Source of the DNA: Clytia hemisphaerica
Lineage: Eukaryota; Cnidaria; Hydrozoa; Leptothecata; Clytiidae
Reading direction: 5' to 3'
Assembly (NCBI GenBank): GCA_902728285.1
Contig: CACVBU010000820.1
Location: 110,107-174,106 of the forward strand
DNA: 64,000 bases
Position 1 is the first letter of the stretch, and every line of letters begins with the position of its first letter. This document shows, piece by piece, positions 21,237-33,700 of the stretch. The position numbers and the translations under genes were made by a program. The notes beneath the pieces were generated by a model, which saw only the letters and a list, made by a program, of their open reading frames with translations, was not told the origin of the DNA and searched no databases.

Positions 21237-21589
21237 TACCTAAGCAGTCGCTTCATTTTTTATGTTTTACAAATTTGCTGCTTCTACATTTTACGTTTCC
21301 CATCTATCTATAGATAGATGTTTTGGGCAATACTAAAATATTCAATTCTCATTTCGAGGAAAAACTGTTACTTTAATAGGATTAATCGCGTATCAGCCGC
21401 AATCCCTTTGAAAATGGCCCCGATAACACCAATTTTTGTCGTAAATAACAAATTTACAGGGTATTTTGTGCCAAAATCTTTAAAACAAAAATTTGTCTTG
21501 GACTTTCAATTTCGCAAATCAGCCTTCTCACGCGATTTCGCGAGTTTAATTTTCGAAAAACAACAAAATGAACGGCAGTAAATCCTTAC

Positions 21590-22108
21590 CAATTAGCAAC
21601 AATATAAGCTTGATCAGTAGCAGTCAGCTCCAAAGTTTTTGCAGAAGAACCATCAACAAACTTGATTTCTGGTAGAAGTGTGTCGTTGTCAAGGATAACA
21701 TCCGATGGAAGCTCTCCAGTACTGAGCTTCTCACTTGGTTGAATTTGCTTTTCTGAAATAATAAAAGTTTTCTCATCAAATAAATGCACTTTCATATCTC
21801 CGCGAACGGCGCAAAAGTAATTTCAACCGTATCCACAACATCGCTTTAAATCAGATCGGGGTCCTGGCAGAGCTACACTTTAAGGTAGAAGAAACCCCCG
21901 GAAAAAGTAATTGCAGGAACCTGAAGAGTATGTTTTTAGGTTAGAGTAGAAAAAGAATACGGATAGGCCATTGCCCGTATCATGAAATACGATAGCAAAA
22001 CTAGGGAATGAGATTGCCAATAAGTACCTCTCTCCTCGTCTATTTGAATGTTCAGCTTCATTTGAGGTAGTTCTGTCTGTTGCCATCTGGTTCGTTTGCC
22101 AAGAGCAG
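21590..22108 (-). CDS. TTC27: TTC27, exons 9-10
   Basis: Exon 9 is 22108-22028 and encodes ALGKRTRWQQTELPQMKLNI. Exon 10 is 21752-21590 and encodes EKQIQPSEKLSTGELPSDV through TATDQAYIVANW. Acceptors (CTCTTTAG, ATTTCAG) and donors (GTACTT, GTAAGG) are clean, and phases match on both sides: exon 9 ends with one base, exon 10 with two. The ALGKRTR motif is the most recognisable TTC27 landmark in this stretch. PLE3 separates exon 10 from exon 11. Confidence 0.85.
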
Positions 22109-22346
22109 CTAAAGAGAAAACGAGATTAAACTGGTGGTTTCAGAGGCGGATCTGAGATTTTTTTGAGGGGGTTCAAAAATCTCTTTTCAAAAAAAATTTT
22201 TCGGAACAAACGTTTTGGGCGTAAATTTTGCACCCGCCCTGTTTGGGCGGTGTCACATTTTTTCCATTCAACATGGGGGACGTTGATGAGCGCCTGCACG
22301 TCTGCAGTTCCCATTACCTATGAACTCCAAACATAGGCCTCAGCGG

Positions 22347-22698
22347 GGGACCATTCAAAAAGTATGTACGCTCGAAATAGGCAAATTTTTGACTCCCCCT
22401 CCCCCTTGTACGCTTTATGTGTACCCCCCCCCCTTCAGCGTACGTACGCTTTTTAGTACACCCCCCTAACCAAAGTCGAAACTTGTAACTCTTGTAACAG
22501 TAGAATATGTAGGTATCCAATCGTATTTATAACAAAGTCTCAAGAAATTAAAAGAATCTATAAGAACAAAAATACCAAAGGAGAAATGAAAATAACAATC
22601 GCAAAAACCATTCTTTGATGTGAAAATATTGCGTTTTTCTCTCAAAAAAGACAGTTTAGGAAAAATTACGAGCGTACGTACTTCTCCTCAAGGACCCC
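22347..22698. mobile_element. Fold-back element with GCGTACGTACGC core, copy 1
   Basis: The left end GGGACCATTCAAAAAGTATG with TACGCTCG is inverted at the right end (GAGCGTACGTACTTCTCC...GGACCC). Internal CCCCCTCCCCCTTGTACGCT and CGTACGTACGCTTTT match the copy at 61767-62167. Non-coding. It lies in the TTC27 intron between exons 8 and 9. Confidence 0.6.
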
Positions 22699-22699
22699 C

Positions 22700-25600
22700 C
22701 TCCCAGCCCACCCTTGAACAGCCAGAGGCTGAACGTGTAATAATCGTTTGTGGTGATATTCATATATACATTGGGAAATTCCCTAACTGCAACTGCGCAC
22801 ATCTAGTTTCTTCTTTTCAATCTTATCACACAAAACGTTCATAAAACGGAAATATAGTTAGTATTATATTTCTTATATTTCTTTGGTTTGACCTTTTATT
22901 TTGATAAAACAGACACCCAGAGCATGGCATGCTCAGAACTGCTTGTTTGTTGTATATTCTTTTATATATTCATGGTTCTTGCAGAAAATGTTTTTGAGAA
23001 AGCCATAGAGCAAATAAATGGTTTTGAAGAAAAGTTTGAAGAAAAAATAAGACAATTTATAATATTAAATACTTTACACACTTCAGTTTCATTTCGTGAA
23101 TATTTAAAACATAGTAAAAAAGTTCGATAATTTATTCTTATAACCCTTTTTTATGGAATTTCTTTGTAGCGAATTAATTGGCTGACAATCAAGCAAAAAC
23201 TTTCCATGTTGAGTATGTTTACATTATAAAACCAGAAATGGATAATATTTTGAAAACAGTGATCAAGTTAAAAAATAAAGGAGATTAATTATACATACAA
23301 GGGAATACAATATTCTTAAGATGGAAAAATAAAAGATTGCCAAAAAGTGGAGTACATCATGAGTACTGATATAATGTGTTTTATGTGCAAATAGACTCAA
23401 GAAATTCTAGCTCTTAAATTAGATGAATAATCTCATAAAAAAGTACTTTTTACATTCAAAGTAAAAAGTTTGATGTTCTTAAGCATTATTAAAGGTACTA
23501 ACAGTAATTATCAACAATCTGTAGGAAAGCACTTTTTCAACTTTCACAATTGTATGGAGTGTTGTTTATAATTCTTTTGGTAGAAATTGTTGTTATATAT
23601 CATTTCATAAATTCTGCATTCAACCGTACTCTTTTATGCTTACTTGTAGGGGGTGGAAGATGCAGGGGCAGTACTCTCAGAGAAAATCCATAAAATGGGG
23701 GGGGGGGGGGGGTCATTATTAACTAATTTTGGGGTGATTTTCCCAAAAACACCAAGGAAAATAAAGGTTTGGCACTTTATCAGGAAAATTTCATAAATTG
23801 GAGGTCATTACAAAATGCTAATTGGGTGATTTTTTCCAAAAAATTGCAAAATGTCCACCTACAATTAAGCACAAGAGGGTAATTTTTTCAGAGGTCACCA
23901 ATGTCTCTTTTTGTATAAAAGTACACCACATTTTCATATGATCACGTAATCTTAGTTTTGTTTTGCAAGTATAAAGTGGTATGAACTCTCTTCTTATGAC
24001 ATGACGAAACCAAAAATATTTCCTCGCATCACATTATCTTGAAGCATGCATGAAGGTTCACCTTTCCAGAAATTTCATTCTTCAACCAAATTCAATCAAA
24101 TTACTAAAATGTTGTTCCCTAACCTTTCTTCCAGTCTCTGTTATAAAACAAATTTTGTTTTGTTTTTCTATAATAGTTATCAAAAATAAAGCTAGCTAGC
24201 TTTTTTTTCATGTGAAATTCATCAATGTCCAATGATGGGAGAAAAATCTCTCGAAGCGTAGCAATGTGTGAAATTCATCAATGTCCAATGATGGGAGAAG
24301 AACCTCTCGAAACGTAGCCAATCGCAAATCTTGTGATCCATATGTAGCTAGGTAGATTTTTCCCTGTGATATTCCCGATGCCCGATGATGGGAGAAGAGC
24401 CAAACGTAAATTCGTAATTATATTCAAGACACAATACACTTCTACCAAAAATATTCACAAATAAGTCCTTTCCCATAAATAAATTCCAAACTTCATTTAT
24501 CAAGCAAAATTGATTTAAGTTTTGTTTTTGTTGGTATGAATGCTTTTCCTCTAAAGATAAACCAAAACAAAAATGTTTCCTCAGAATGAAAGTCTTTTTC
24601 TTTTATCACTCTTCACCACATCAAACAAAAGCAGATGAAAATTCCATCACACAGAGTCTTTGTCAAAATCATCATACATTGATTGATATTGTTGTGTGAT
24701 TCTCAAATTTACTGATTAAATTGAACCAAAAATGTCCTCAAAAAGATAAGTAATTGCCTGATTATTACCACTTTTCAGGACTTCAATTTCTTTCTTTAAA
24801 ACACTGCATTGAACGCTTGTAAAGAAGTGAGGTCGTTTGCCGTACGAATGGCTACCCTTCAAATCATTTCAATATTTTGCCGGCGACGACATGCGCCTGA
24901 AAATTATTTTTGTAGGAAAATCTTTTACGCTCAAAACGGTCGGTCTCGTATTTTCGAGAAATTTCCTTGAACCACCTCAAATTTGCCATTTCACTGGATG
25001 CATTTTCTGAACCAGGTTCAAAATCAAAGATTTTCCTAGCACAGAACACAGCTAGATATTAATCCCGCAAAAAAAAAAGTCATAACAAAGATTTTTTACA
25101 GCGCGGGAAAGCTAGCTACGCCGTACACACATAACCTAAAGATTTTTTAGCGCGGAAAAAGCTAAGTTTGTCGCGCGTACCACGGAAACGCACGCCACAT
25201 GCGTACAACCCCTGGTAAAATAATATCGAGATATGACCAAAAAGAAAAATCAGTTCCGATCAGAAAACTAGATTTCACTTGAAGAAAGGGTCTTTGTTTT
25301 TTTATTTACTAAAAGGGTTGGGGTGGTTCAGCTGAACCATTTGAACCCCCTCAGATCCGCCGCTGGGTTTAATACAAAGAAATAAAAAAAGGTTAAGGAT
25401 CACTCAGATAATCGTTAAGTTAAATAAAATAGTCACCATAAAACCAGAGAAAGAAGATTCCGGGGAGGGAGTACTACCCTATGCCGACTGACGGAAGTTT
25501 CCGCTGAGGTTCGAAAAACATATACCCTACGTTTTTTGGATAATTTACCATACTTGAGAAAAAAAGTGACCCTGAATGGGACTGAAATTCCAAAACTTTC

Positions 25601-25919
25601 TCAAGATTTTCCACTTTTTCCCAAAATCCACCATACTTTTCCCTAATTAACGAAAAAAGGTACCCTACGAGGGACTGATTTTTCTATTCTTGTGTTTTTC
25701 CTACATGGGACTCAGGAGGTGAGAAAAGGTACCCTAACCAGTGGCATATTCTCGTACCCATTTTTGTCCAAGTACGCCCCCCCCCTGGGAAGAAGAGCCT
25801 GCCACCATCAGCCCATATCAAGTAAAAGTTTTGCACGCCGTGAGTTTTGAAGTTTGCAAAGTAAATATGATGCATCACACGGTTTTACATGAAATCAAAA
25901 ACCACCAAAGACAACTTAC
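22700..25919. other. Large TTC27 intron, repeat-rich remainder
   Basis: No additional exon recognised between exon 8 (25920) and the fold-back element. Contents: a G run at about 23697-23713, a 56-bp repeat at 24211-24397, and low-complexity AT sequence. An 80-codon plus-strand frame at 22888-23130 shows a hydrophobic start and a charged tail but no recognisable family. Confidence 0.4.
24211..24397 (+). repeat. 56-bp tandem repeat with hammerhead-like words
   Basis: Two near-identical units start at 24211 and 24267 (TGTGAAATTCATCAATGTCC, AATGATGGGAGA...TCTCTCGAA). A third, more diverged unit lies at about 24360-24397. Each unit has TGATG, a GAGA/TCTC stem, then CGAAGCGTAG or CGAAACGTAG, reminiscent of Penelope terminal hammerheads but with a degenerate core. 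Probably a remnant of a Penelope terminal repeat. Confidence 0.4.
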
Positions 25920-28630
25920 ATGTCAAAGAAGCTGTCAAACCAAGTATCTTCCCTGCTAAGTCCAAACATTCCTAAAATGTGAAAAGCAGTGTTAAAAGAT
26001 ATTTCGGTTGACTCAAATCAACATTGCTATTTGAACACAGAGAGTTTCAGTAGACAACGTTGTCTATCTAAAGATTTCGAAATATATGTTATTAAACAAT
26101 AATGAAGTCAAAGTTGATGTACTAAGACAGATGAGATGAAATCAAATACATATTTTTACCCGTTCAAATCCTAGCTATGCCCAATGAGATCATTAAAAAA
26201 GTAGTTTAAACTTACTTACAAAGTTGAAAGAAGATTACCTGTGCTTTTCGATAGTCGTAAAACATTAGGAATATATGGGAGCAGTCAATGTATATTTCAG
26301 CTTTTGTCTCCCTAATGACAAAAAGAAAAGACAATATTTTGTAATAATGGGGATATACATTCCAGACAGCTGGAATTTAAATTTGAATATTATTTGCTGA
26401 TAAGAATCGGAAAGTTTCTGCAATTCAACGTAAAAGAATAAGAAAAAGGCAACAAAAACCTTGACAATTCTGGACATTTTCAAAGCGTATCAAGACATAT
26501 AAAGAACAGCTGAATAGAACATTACCTTGAGATATTGCTGGATTTGTTGACAAATTGCTGGACTAAAGGAAACGAGTATATTATTGCTCAGATCTGTTTT
26601 AACTAAAAACTAGATGATAAGAGTTATTTCATTAGAAAACTTTGACAACAAAGAATTTTATCGGTTAAAGGTGTCAGCTCTTGAGGTTCGCTCAGTCGAA
26701 CGATCGCTTAATCAGAGCTGAGAATCATTTAATCTTAGGCCCTATATATGAAAGAAAACATGTAAAAATCGACCCTATTTAGAATGTTGTAGAGGAAATT
26801 TACAAATTTTCCATTCTCTTAAAAGGTAAGATCGTATAAAAAAGTTCTTTACCATCATCAAAGATATTTTGGAAAACAGTGAAGTGTCTATCCTTTACAT
26901 CTTCCACAAGTTTCAGAAAGGTAGCAAAATATTTGATGCTCCACACTTTCAACACATCAGAGGAGAGTTGGTCAATGACGTCTTCAAAAATGACTTTAGC
27001 AATGAACAATAAGACAGGATATTTCAACAAGGAGTACAAATCGTCATCGTTTGCTTCAAAGTATTTCATTGAGCGTTCATTCATCTCCTAAATAAAGAAA
27101 CAGAGCTAAGAAGATTCGCCCTTATTGATAAAAGCTTTTACACCTTGGAATGACCCAACAGCAACGAACAAACAACAAACAGTTCAAACCAAGTTTGCAA
27201 GTTCAATAATATGTCCAAGTGAAAAAAAACAAGTTTGGGCTGAAGATAAAAACTCTAGTTTTGAATCTTTTCAGGAAATATATTCTGTCGATTGTCTTCA
27301 TTGAATGAAAGTAAAAAATAAAATAAAAAGATTTCTGGTAGGTACCTTAGACGTTACCAACTTGTTGAATTCGATATTTGCTTCACTTATTTCCACATAT
27401 TCTGGACCAGTCCAATTGGCTTGCAACAAGAGTTTCAGACACGCAACACCCAACAATGCAAAAGTAGTTGCGCTAAACAAGATCTCAATATTTATTAAAT
27501 TATGATTACAGTCAAATTGTTGGTTAATTCCTAAATCAAAAAAAATCCTCCAAGGCAAACTGCCTTTGATGTTTTACAAAAAATAGATTACCTTCTCAAA
27601 AACAGAAATTTTGAGCCCCTATCCCTGAAAAATAGGTCAAACCAAAAAATCTATACGAAATTTACCTGGATTCTTTCTGTTTTAGAATCCCTGTTAAGGT
27701 GTCCACAAAAGTCGAATGGAGATCTAAATAAAAGAAAGCCAAAAGAAATACTCTAAACAATTACTTCAAAGATGAATGTAAAACTGCTTTAAACTTTACC
27801 AGATCCATAAAAGACTGGTGATAACTGGACATTTTATTTTCAAATTTCGAATGAATCATTCATTCACTTTCCTAAGAATTAATTTGATCATTTTGATAAA
27901 ATAAAATAAAAATTCTTCCTTACCATCAGGTTGCTGATCTAATGAAATCACCGCGCATAGTTCTTTAACTCGATCATCACTGAAAATAACTTCCCATTGT
28001 TCTTCAACAAATACTTTTTGTACCATGTCATTCTCGGATACACCTAATATCGTGAAATGGAAGAAAGAAATTTGATGTACTTCATGAAATTTTTAGCTTG
28101 ACTTTCGATAAAACACATATATTACTTGTTTAATCTTTCCATCAACTTGTAACTTGAGTTAGACTACATGGGTTTTGGTACCAATGAAAAGGTATTTTCA
28201 TACTCTTTAAAAGGCATTCGGCTTATGCCCCTTTAAATCAAGTGGCCAGGAATTATAACCTTAAAAGTACAGGAAGCAAGTGCTAATTTTCTCGGAATCA
28301 TGTATGAAGAATAAAAATTAAACAACAATTAAAACAATTAATATTGAGCCATCCCATTTTATATCCATACAGGGAATGGACGAAGATTTCCAGGGGTATT
28401 CGAGCAGAATTTCCAGGGGATTTAAAAGTGTTTTTTCTCATTTTTCCAAGGAAAAAATGATTTCAAAATTTCCAGGGGACTGATTTTAGGTCGTCCACTG
28501 TCACTTAAAAAAAAATTGTATTAGATTGAATAAAGAACAAACCTTTAACATTTGGAATTTTATCAATCAATAAAAGTAGCTGCTTCTCATTTTGATCGGT
28601 CATTTTAAAAGGATTAAAGAGTTTTTCTAC
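25920..28630 (-). CDS. TTC27: TTC27, exons 1-8 (5' half)
   Basis: Eight exons joined in phase: 28630-28543, 28043-27924, 27723-27666, 27472-27346, 27087-26853, 26562-26526, 26311-26239, 25971-25920. Landmarks: MTDQNEKQLLLLIDKIPNVK (Met at 28603), EEQWEVIFSDDRVKEL, LLGVACLKLLLQANWTGPEY (the NWTGP motif is highly conserved in TTC27), DDDLYSLLKYPVLLFIAKVI, and IYIDCSHIFLMFYDYRKAQ. Together with the downstream exons they give about 527 codons from Met28603. The frame is open upstream to 28720, so a longer start without the 28632 acceptor is possible. The gene is antisense to PLE3 and divergent from ISOC, with about 6.7 kb between them. Confidence 0.87.
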
Positions 28631-28720
28631 CTGAAAATAAAAATAAGTGAACCTGAAAAGATAAGTGAAAATCGTGACATTTTTAGGCACAGTACTCAAA
28701 TTTACCCTTTTTGGTACCAT

Positions 28721-29644
28721 AATTTTTGGATAAAATTATAAATAATCAAAATAAGGCCATGAAATCTAGAGCCCAAGGTGAGATTCCTAACACACAGTAC
28801 CACTATAAAATTTTTGGATGATTTTACGGGCAATTTTTGAGTTTACCATCATTTTAATATGGTAGTCTTGCAATCACTACAGAATTAACCCTATTAGCCG
28901 GGGGGGTGTAGAATCTACCACGCACTGGTGTTCTTTTGTGTATTATATCTCAAAGAAAAACTTTTGAAACAACTTGAAACTTTCTGACTTTTAATAAAAC
29001 CTTATCAAGAGTTTACCTGTGAAAGGTTTTAGGGTCATAGCTCCTCTAGGTCATGTTTTATGACTTTATTGTGAAACATGACATAAAACCAAGCTAAAAT
29101 TGCTTTTAAAACTCAAAATTTTAAACTTGAAATAACTTCAGAAGTATTGATCCAATCATATAGAAATTTTGACAGGTGATAGGTATTAACAATGAAATTT
29201 AAAAAATTAACAACTTAATCACACACATGCTGCTCACATCTTGGTGCCATTTCTTATTTTGTTTTTTTCTCTAGAGACTCTTTTCCAGCATGTGCAATTG
29301 ATTGACATGTCAAAGTTACTGAGTGTCAATAACAGATCTCACAATTTTCTGCAGAAGAACAAACTTTTTTATATGTGTGTTCGGACGCTTGCGCGAATGC
29401 CCGTGATCACATTTTTACCCTTTTCTCATTGCAAAGATTTATTACTTTGTGGTGTGAAACCCTACATGTTTTTTTATAAGCAAGTGTATGCCCCTTGGTC
29501 AGGCTCGTGTATGCTTAAGTTCTCAAAGCATCCAGGCATAGCCTATGCTTATTATATGCTTGTAAATCATGCTTGCAATTCACCCCAAGCCAAGTTTTTA
29601 TTGAAATTTTCGAAATTTTGTAAAAATTTGTTCAGATTTTGAGA
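28721..29644. other. Spacer 5' of TTC27
   Basis: No gene supported. G run near 28899. A 133-codon plus-strand frame (29241-29642) has a composition typical of random AT-rich sequence and no domain. Confidence 0.4.
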
Positions 29645-29653
29645 GCAGTGGAA

Positions 29654-31656
29654 GGGTTGGTCTAAAAAGCAGGGTAGCCAATTGGGGTAGCCAATTGGGC
29701 TAGGTTGTGGGGTACCTAAATATTTTACAGACCAGAATAGAAATACCGAAAATGAATGCATAGAACCACATTTTACTGACCAGGGAGCATGAATCTGATT
29801 GATACTTAGATTGATCATGTATGATTCCAAAGATAAACAAAGATATAAATTACCACGTGTTAATGCACGAGGAGTAAGAAATAGAGCTTCATTATAATAG
29901 AGCTATTTCAAAAGACCTTTTGTACCTATTATAAGCTGCCATATTTAAAAATTTTGAAAGGAATTAATTGTTTGAAACATCTAAACATGATTTAATTTAA
30001 ACAATAGATTCAATTACAAAGGATTGTTAAGATATGACAAGATTAGAGATCATATAGCCCAAAGGCGATTCCAAAGCTATTATCATCGAATTACAACTTC
30101 ACGGAAATAACAATTAAAAACATAAATAAAATCTAAATCTAAAATATTAAAAACTGTTTTGTATATATTTTTTATTCGGGTCTGTAAATTTTCAAACGAA
30201 GCCAAGAAGGAAGACAAAATGGCGCCAGGTCTCTTGAGAAGTAACAAAGTTACCAGGGGGGGGGGGTATCGAGTCAGTGTACTGGCCCATAGCTGGTGGG
30301 GGTGGTGTATTTTTTAGGTTAAATTGAGCTAGTACAGTGTACTAAAAGGGTGGTCCTCTGAGAAAAATACAATGAAAAAGTTAGTACACTGTACTAAAAG
30401 GGTGGTCCTCTGAGAAAAATACAATGAAAAAGTTAAAGTTAGTACACTGATTTTCTCCTAATGTTTCCTGTTTACTTGATTGGATTTGTTTCAGAGTCGC
30501 AGAATGCGCAAGTGGAGACCGACCTTAAGTCCAATCTTGTTTACGTTTTCTTTAAGGCCCTATCTACATTATGGCAACAACAAGAATTTGAATGTGTAAA
30601 TGTTCGAATCGAAGCTTTCAAGTTTTATAAAAACAAATCCGCTCTATTGTTTTATGTTTTTTAGTAACCTTGTTGGATTGATGTTAATTGAAAAAATCTG
30701 TATATAAGTGAAATCACCGGGGGGAGGGGGTGAAAACGACCGTACGTTCAGCCAAAAATCAGGTCTCTAAAATCGGTCCCTTACAGTGCAGGAAAAATTT
30801 GGCTGAAAATCGACCCTTATAGTGTAATTTTTCGAATTTTTTTGCCCTTTTCAGGGCAAATTTTTTTGAAATTATAAAATTTTACACCCTTACAGTGCAC
30901 TTTTTCCCACTTCTTCACAAATCAACCCTTACAGTGCACTTTCCAAAGTCCAAAAAACCTACCCTTAAGGGCTGCACGTCCGGTAGGTCACTTACCTAGA
31001 TAATTTGGTGCTTTTCTTAGCAAAATGCTTCAAAACCTTTGTATATGGTGGCAACTAAACTTATCTGGCCAAGAAGAAAATTAGAACAGTGCACTATAAG
31101 GGGTGGTTTCTAAACTTATCTGATCGAAAAAACAGCTAGTACAGTGTACTAAAAGGGTGATATCAAAAATCCGGTCATGGAGAAGTCAGTACAGTGTACT
31201 GAAAGGGTTGTAATAAAAATCTAGTTGTGGAAAAACGTCAGTACAGTGTACTAAAAGGGTGGTATCAAAGCTCCGGCTGTGGAAGAAAGTTAGTACAGTG
31301 TACTAAAAGGGTGGTGTCAAAGCCCCGACCGTGAAAAAAAGTTAGTACAGTGTACTAAAAAGGGTGGTGGTCTAATTGTTTGGAAAAAAATCCAAAAATC
31401 AAGTTAGTACCCTATGGTCCAGTACACTGACTTGGTACCCCCCCCTGAAGTTACGTACCTTTGGAAAAAAAGCTATTGTGGCTGAAGTTTGAAAGGAATC
31501 TTAAACTTTATTACATGGAATCATTAACAAGATGTTGTAATAGTTATTTCCACATGAAAACAGGTTTCAGATTTCAAAAGTTTAGGCAAAAAGAGGTACC
31601 CCATAACCTAGCCCAATTGGCTACCCCATTGGCTACCCTGCTTTTTAGACCAACCC
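29654..31656. mobile_element. MULE-like non-autonomous element with perfect 9-bp TSD
   Basis: GCAGTGGAA is present at 29645-29653 and 31657-31665. Between them the ends are inverted repeats of about 67 bp (GGGTTGGTCTAAAAAGCAGG, with two GGTAGCCAAT units, then GGCTAGGTTATGGGGTACCT) differing by roughly two changes. A 9-bp duplication with long inverted ends is the signature of Mutator-like elements. The interior has no transposase. It carries a second pair of inverted ends (about 30249 and 31440, CCAGTACACTGAC) and a tandem repeat. Confidence 0.8.
31136..31372. repeat. Tandem repeat with near-palindromic AGTACAGTGTACT core
   Basis: About five units of roughly 53 bp, each starting AGTACAGTGTACTAAAAGGG and followed by a variable TATCAAA...GTGGAAAA tail. 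Two more units of about 52 bp lie at 30333-30435. The core is palindromic except at its centre. Confidence 0.7.
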
Positions 31657-31665
31657 GCAGTGGAA

Positions 31666-33700
31666 TGAAGTTAGCCGTGGAATGTCTAATTTTTACTTGA
31701 CCTCTACCAAACCTTTTTAAACATATAAAAAATGACAACTTGAAAAATATTTCAGGCTGACATATGCTTATGCTATGCTTAGGAATTCTGCAAATCTGAG
31801 CCTTCATGCTTTTTAAGCGTTATGCTTATTATTATTTAAAAAAAACATGTACCTGATGAGAGTAGCGTATTCACATCATTTGTTATCTATTATTTGCGGT
31901 TATGTAAATTAAATGACTTTGGAGGTTCAGTGAAATGGTGGCCGTATTGTCCTCCCGTGTTTTGTCAGATGGTCCCAAGTTAGAGCTGTTGATGGTAACC
32001 TGTGATGTGTAACATTTTCATTTAATCATATACAATGCATATTTCATGAGTTAAGGTCATTTTTATCATTTTATTTATTTTTTATAGTCATTTGGGGCAA
32101 TTACGGTGCAATTACAGGGTGATTTTGACTTATTTGGGCATTACTCTGACAGAAGTAAGTATGGTGACATGTGAAACTTTTGTTGAAACATCAAAAGGAT
32201 ATGTTAGAATAATCTAACAAGACATTTTTTAGCAGCTCCAAAATCATCTCCACCTGAATCCAAATTTATAAACACCATTTTTAGGGGTGTCCCGTATTAA
32301 CCCCTCTAAATCTAAAACATATCCCCTGAAAAATGATATACAGTAATCTGATTTCACTAATAGCGAAACTCAAAATGCTGCAAAAAAGGCTTCACACACG
32401 TAAGGCTATTATAATAGAGATTTAAATTTAAAAACATACACGGAGTCTGAGAGTGTATACCTAGGAATCAAATAAACGATTTGGAAGTGCCCTTTTATGT
32501 GAACAAAAAGAGGTTAAAATCAGTTTTGGAAATTGCATAGATTCACAACATTGCAACGCTTCCCTCAGTGTGCGCTGCAATTTTTCACAACGCTCCCAAT
32601 GGAAGTGTATAAATGGACAACATGCATTTTTAATTTTTTTCTAGCCTCAAAATAATTTTTCTTTTCCAGTGGTGGTCGGAAATTTGGATAAAAATCCATG
32701 TACTTTTGCAAAATGCATCAGAAATTCCACTCTTTTTTGCCTTTTTTAATTCAATTGCCTTGGAAATTCATACATTTTCTTCTCTTGCCTTAGAAATTTC
32801 AAACTTTGGTGAAAGCTTTTGCCCTCGAAAATCCTGTGTGGTCCGCCCCCCTGTTACAGAAAAATTCTGGAATGGCCCAATGATTGTGAAAAATTGCTAG
32901 GTAGGAAATTTAAATGCTAGGGTGCAGTAGGGTGAAAAGTTCAATTTGGATCTGTTCTGCAAAATGCACATTATTTTGGGTCCAGGCCTGCCCTGCGACG
33001 CCGGTTTTGGTCCATAGGCCAGAGGGCTGCGAAATTATGCATCAATAAAGCTGCGGAATTTCGCAGTGCTGCGGAATATGACAACGAAAATGCAAAATTA
33101 TGCAATTTTGCAGATCCATGCAATTTCCTGAACTGAAATGGTCGCTGCAGACGGGAGATTTTATAGCTTCCACAATATCAGCAAACAATGTATTTTGTAC
33201 TCTAAAGAATATTTTGTAAGCAAAATAATAGTTGTATTTGCTTGAAGATTCCAAATACAACTTGATTTTGATTAGCCTGGGAACCCAAGTTCATAATCTT
33301 AGAAAAAAACAAAAAATACCTCATCTCACAAAGTTCTAAGATTATAGAGCTTGGTGCAGGTAGATTAGTCTGACACAGAAAGTTATAAACAGTCTATGTG
33401 TGAACCCTTGTTGACAGACTTTCTGAACTTTGGAAACCCTGGCAAACACACATAATCAACTTACCATAGAAATTCTTTCACAAGCTCTAAAGACTTTTAA
33501 AACTACTAAAAACCACATCAAAACATCAGCCACATGTACTTAGTAGACTTCCAGTGAACAGCCATTTTGTTTCTAAATGAATCTATGTTTCATTTTCATT
33601 TGTTTTCCTTTTTTCTGCATAGTCGGCTTTTTCCATAAATTATGCGCACGCATTGAAATTTATTAAAATACGCGTGAAAGTACTGCTAAGTAATACACTG
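31666..33700. other. Intergenic, nothing recognised
   Basis: AT-rich sequence with short low-complexity runs. No exon, domain-bearing frame or paired inverted ends found. Confidence 0.4.

Larger units (their letters stand above)
17499..21298 (+). mobile_element. PLE3: full Penelope-like element with 13-bp TSD, antisense in a TTC27 intron
   Basis: CCCATCTATCTAT occurs at 17486-17498 and 21299-21311, immediately outside the element. The first 272 bp of the element (17499-17770) are repeated exactly at 18059-18330, a partial 5' tandem copy like the pseudo-LTR of Penelope elements. The body carries a single open frame (17848-20673) followed by about 620 bp of 3' UTR, with a hammerhead-like motif at 21166-21236. 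The element inserted into the intron between TTC27 exons 10 and 11, about 97 bp from the exon 11 acceptor and in the opposite orientation. Exact duplications and an open frame suggest a young insertion. Confidence 0.85.

Noticed and set aside
22888..23130. 80-codon frame with a hydrophobic start as a secreted peptide gene
   Set aside because: It lies inside a TTC27 intron in AT-rich sequence with no supporting pattern.
29241..29642. 133-codon plus-strand frame as a novel gene
   Set aside because: No domain, splice context or repeat in the translation; composition matches AT-rich background.
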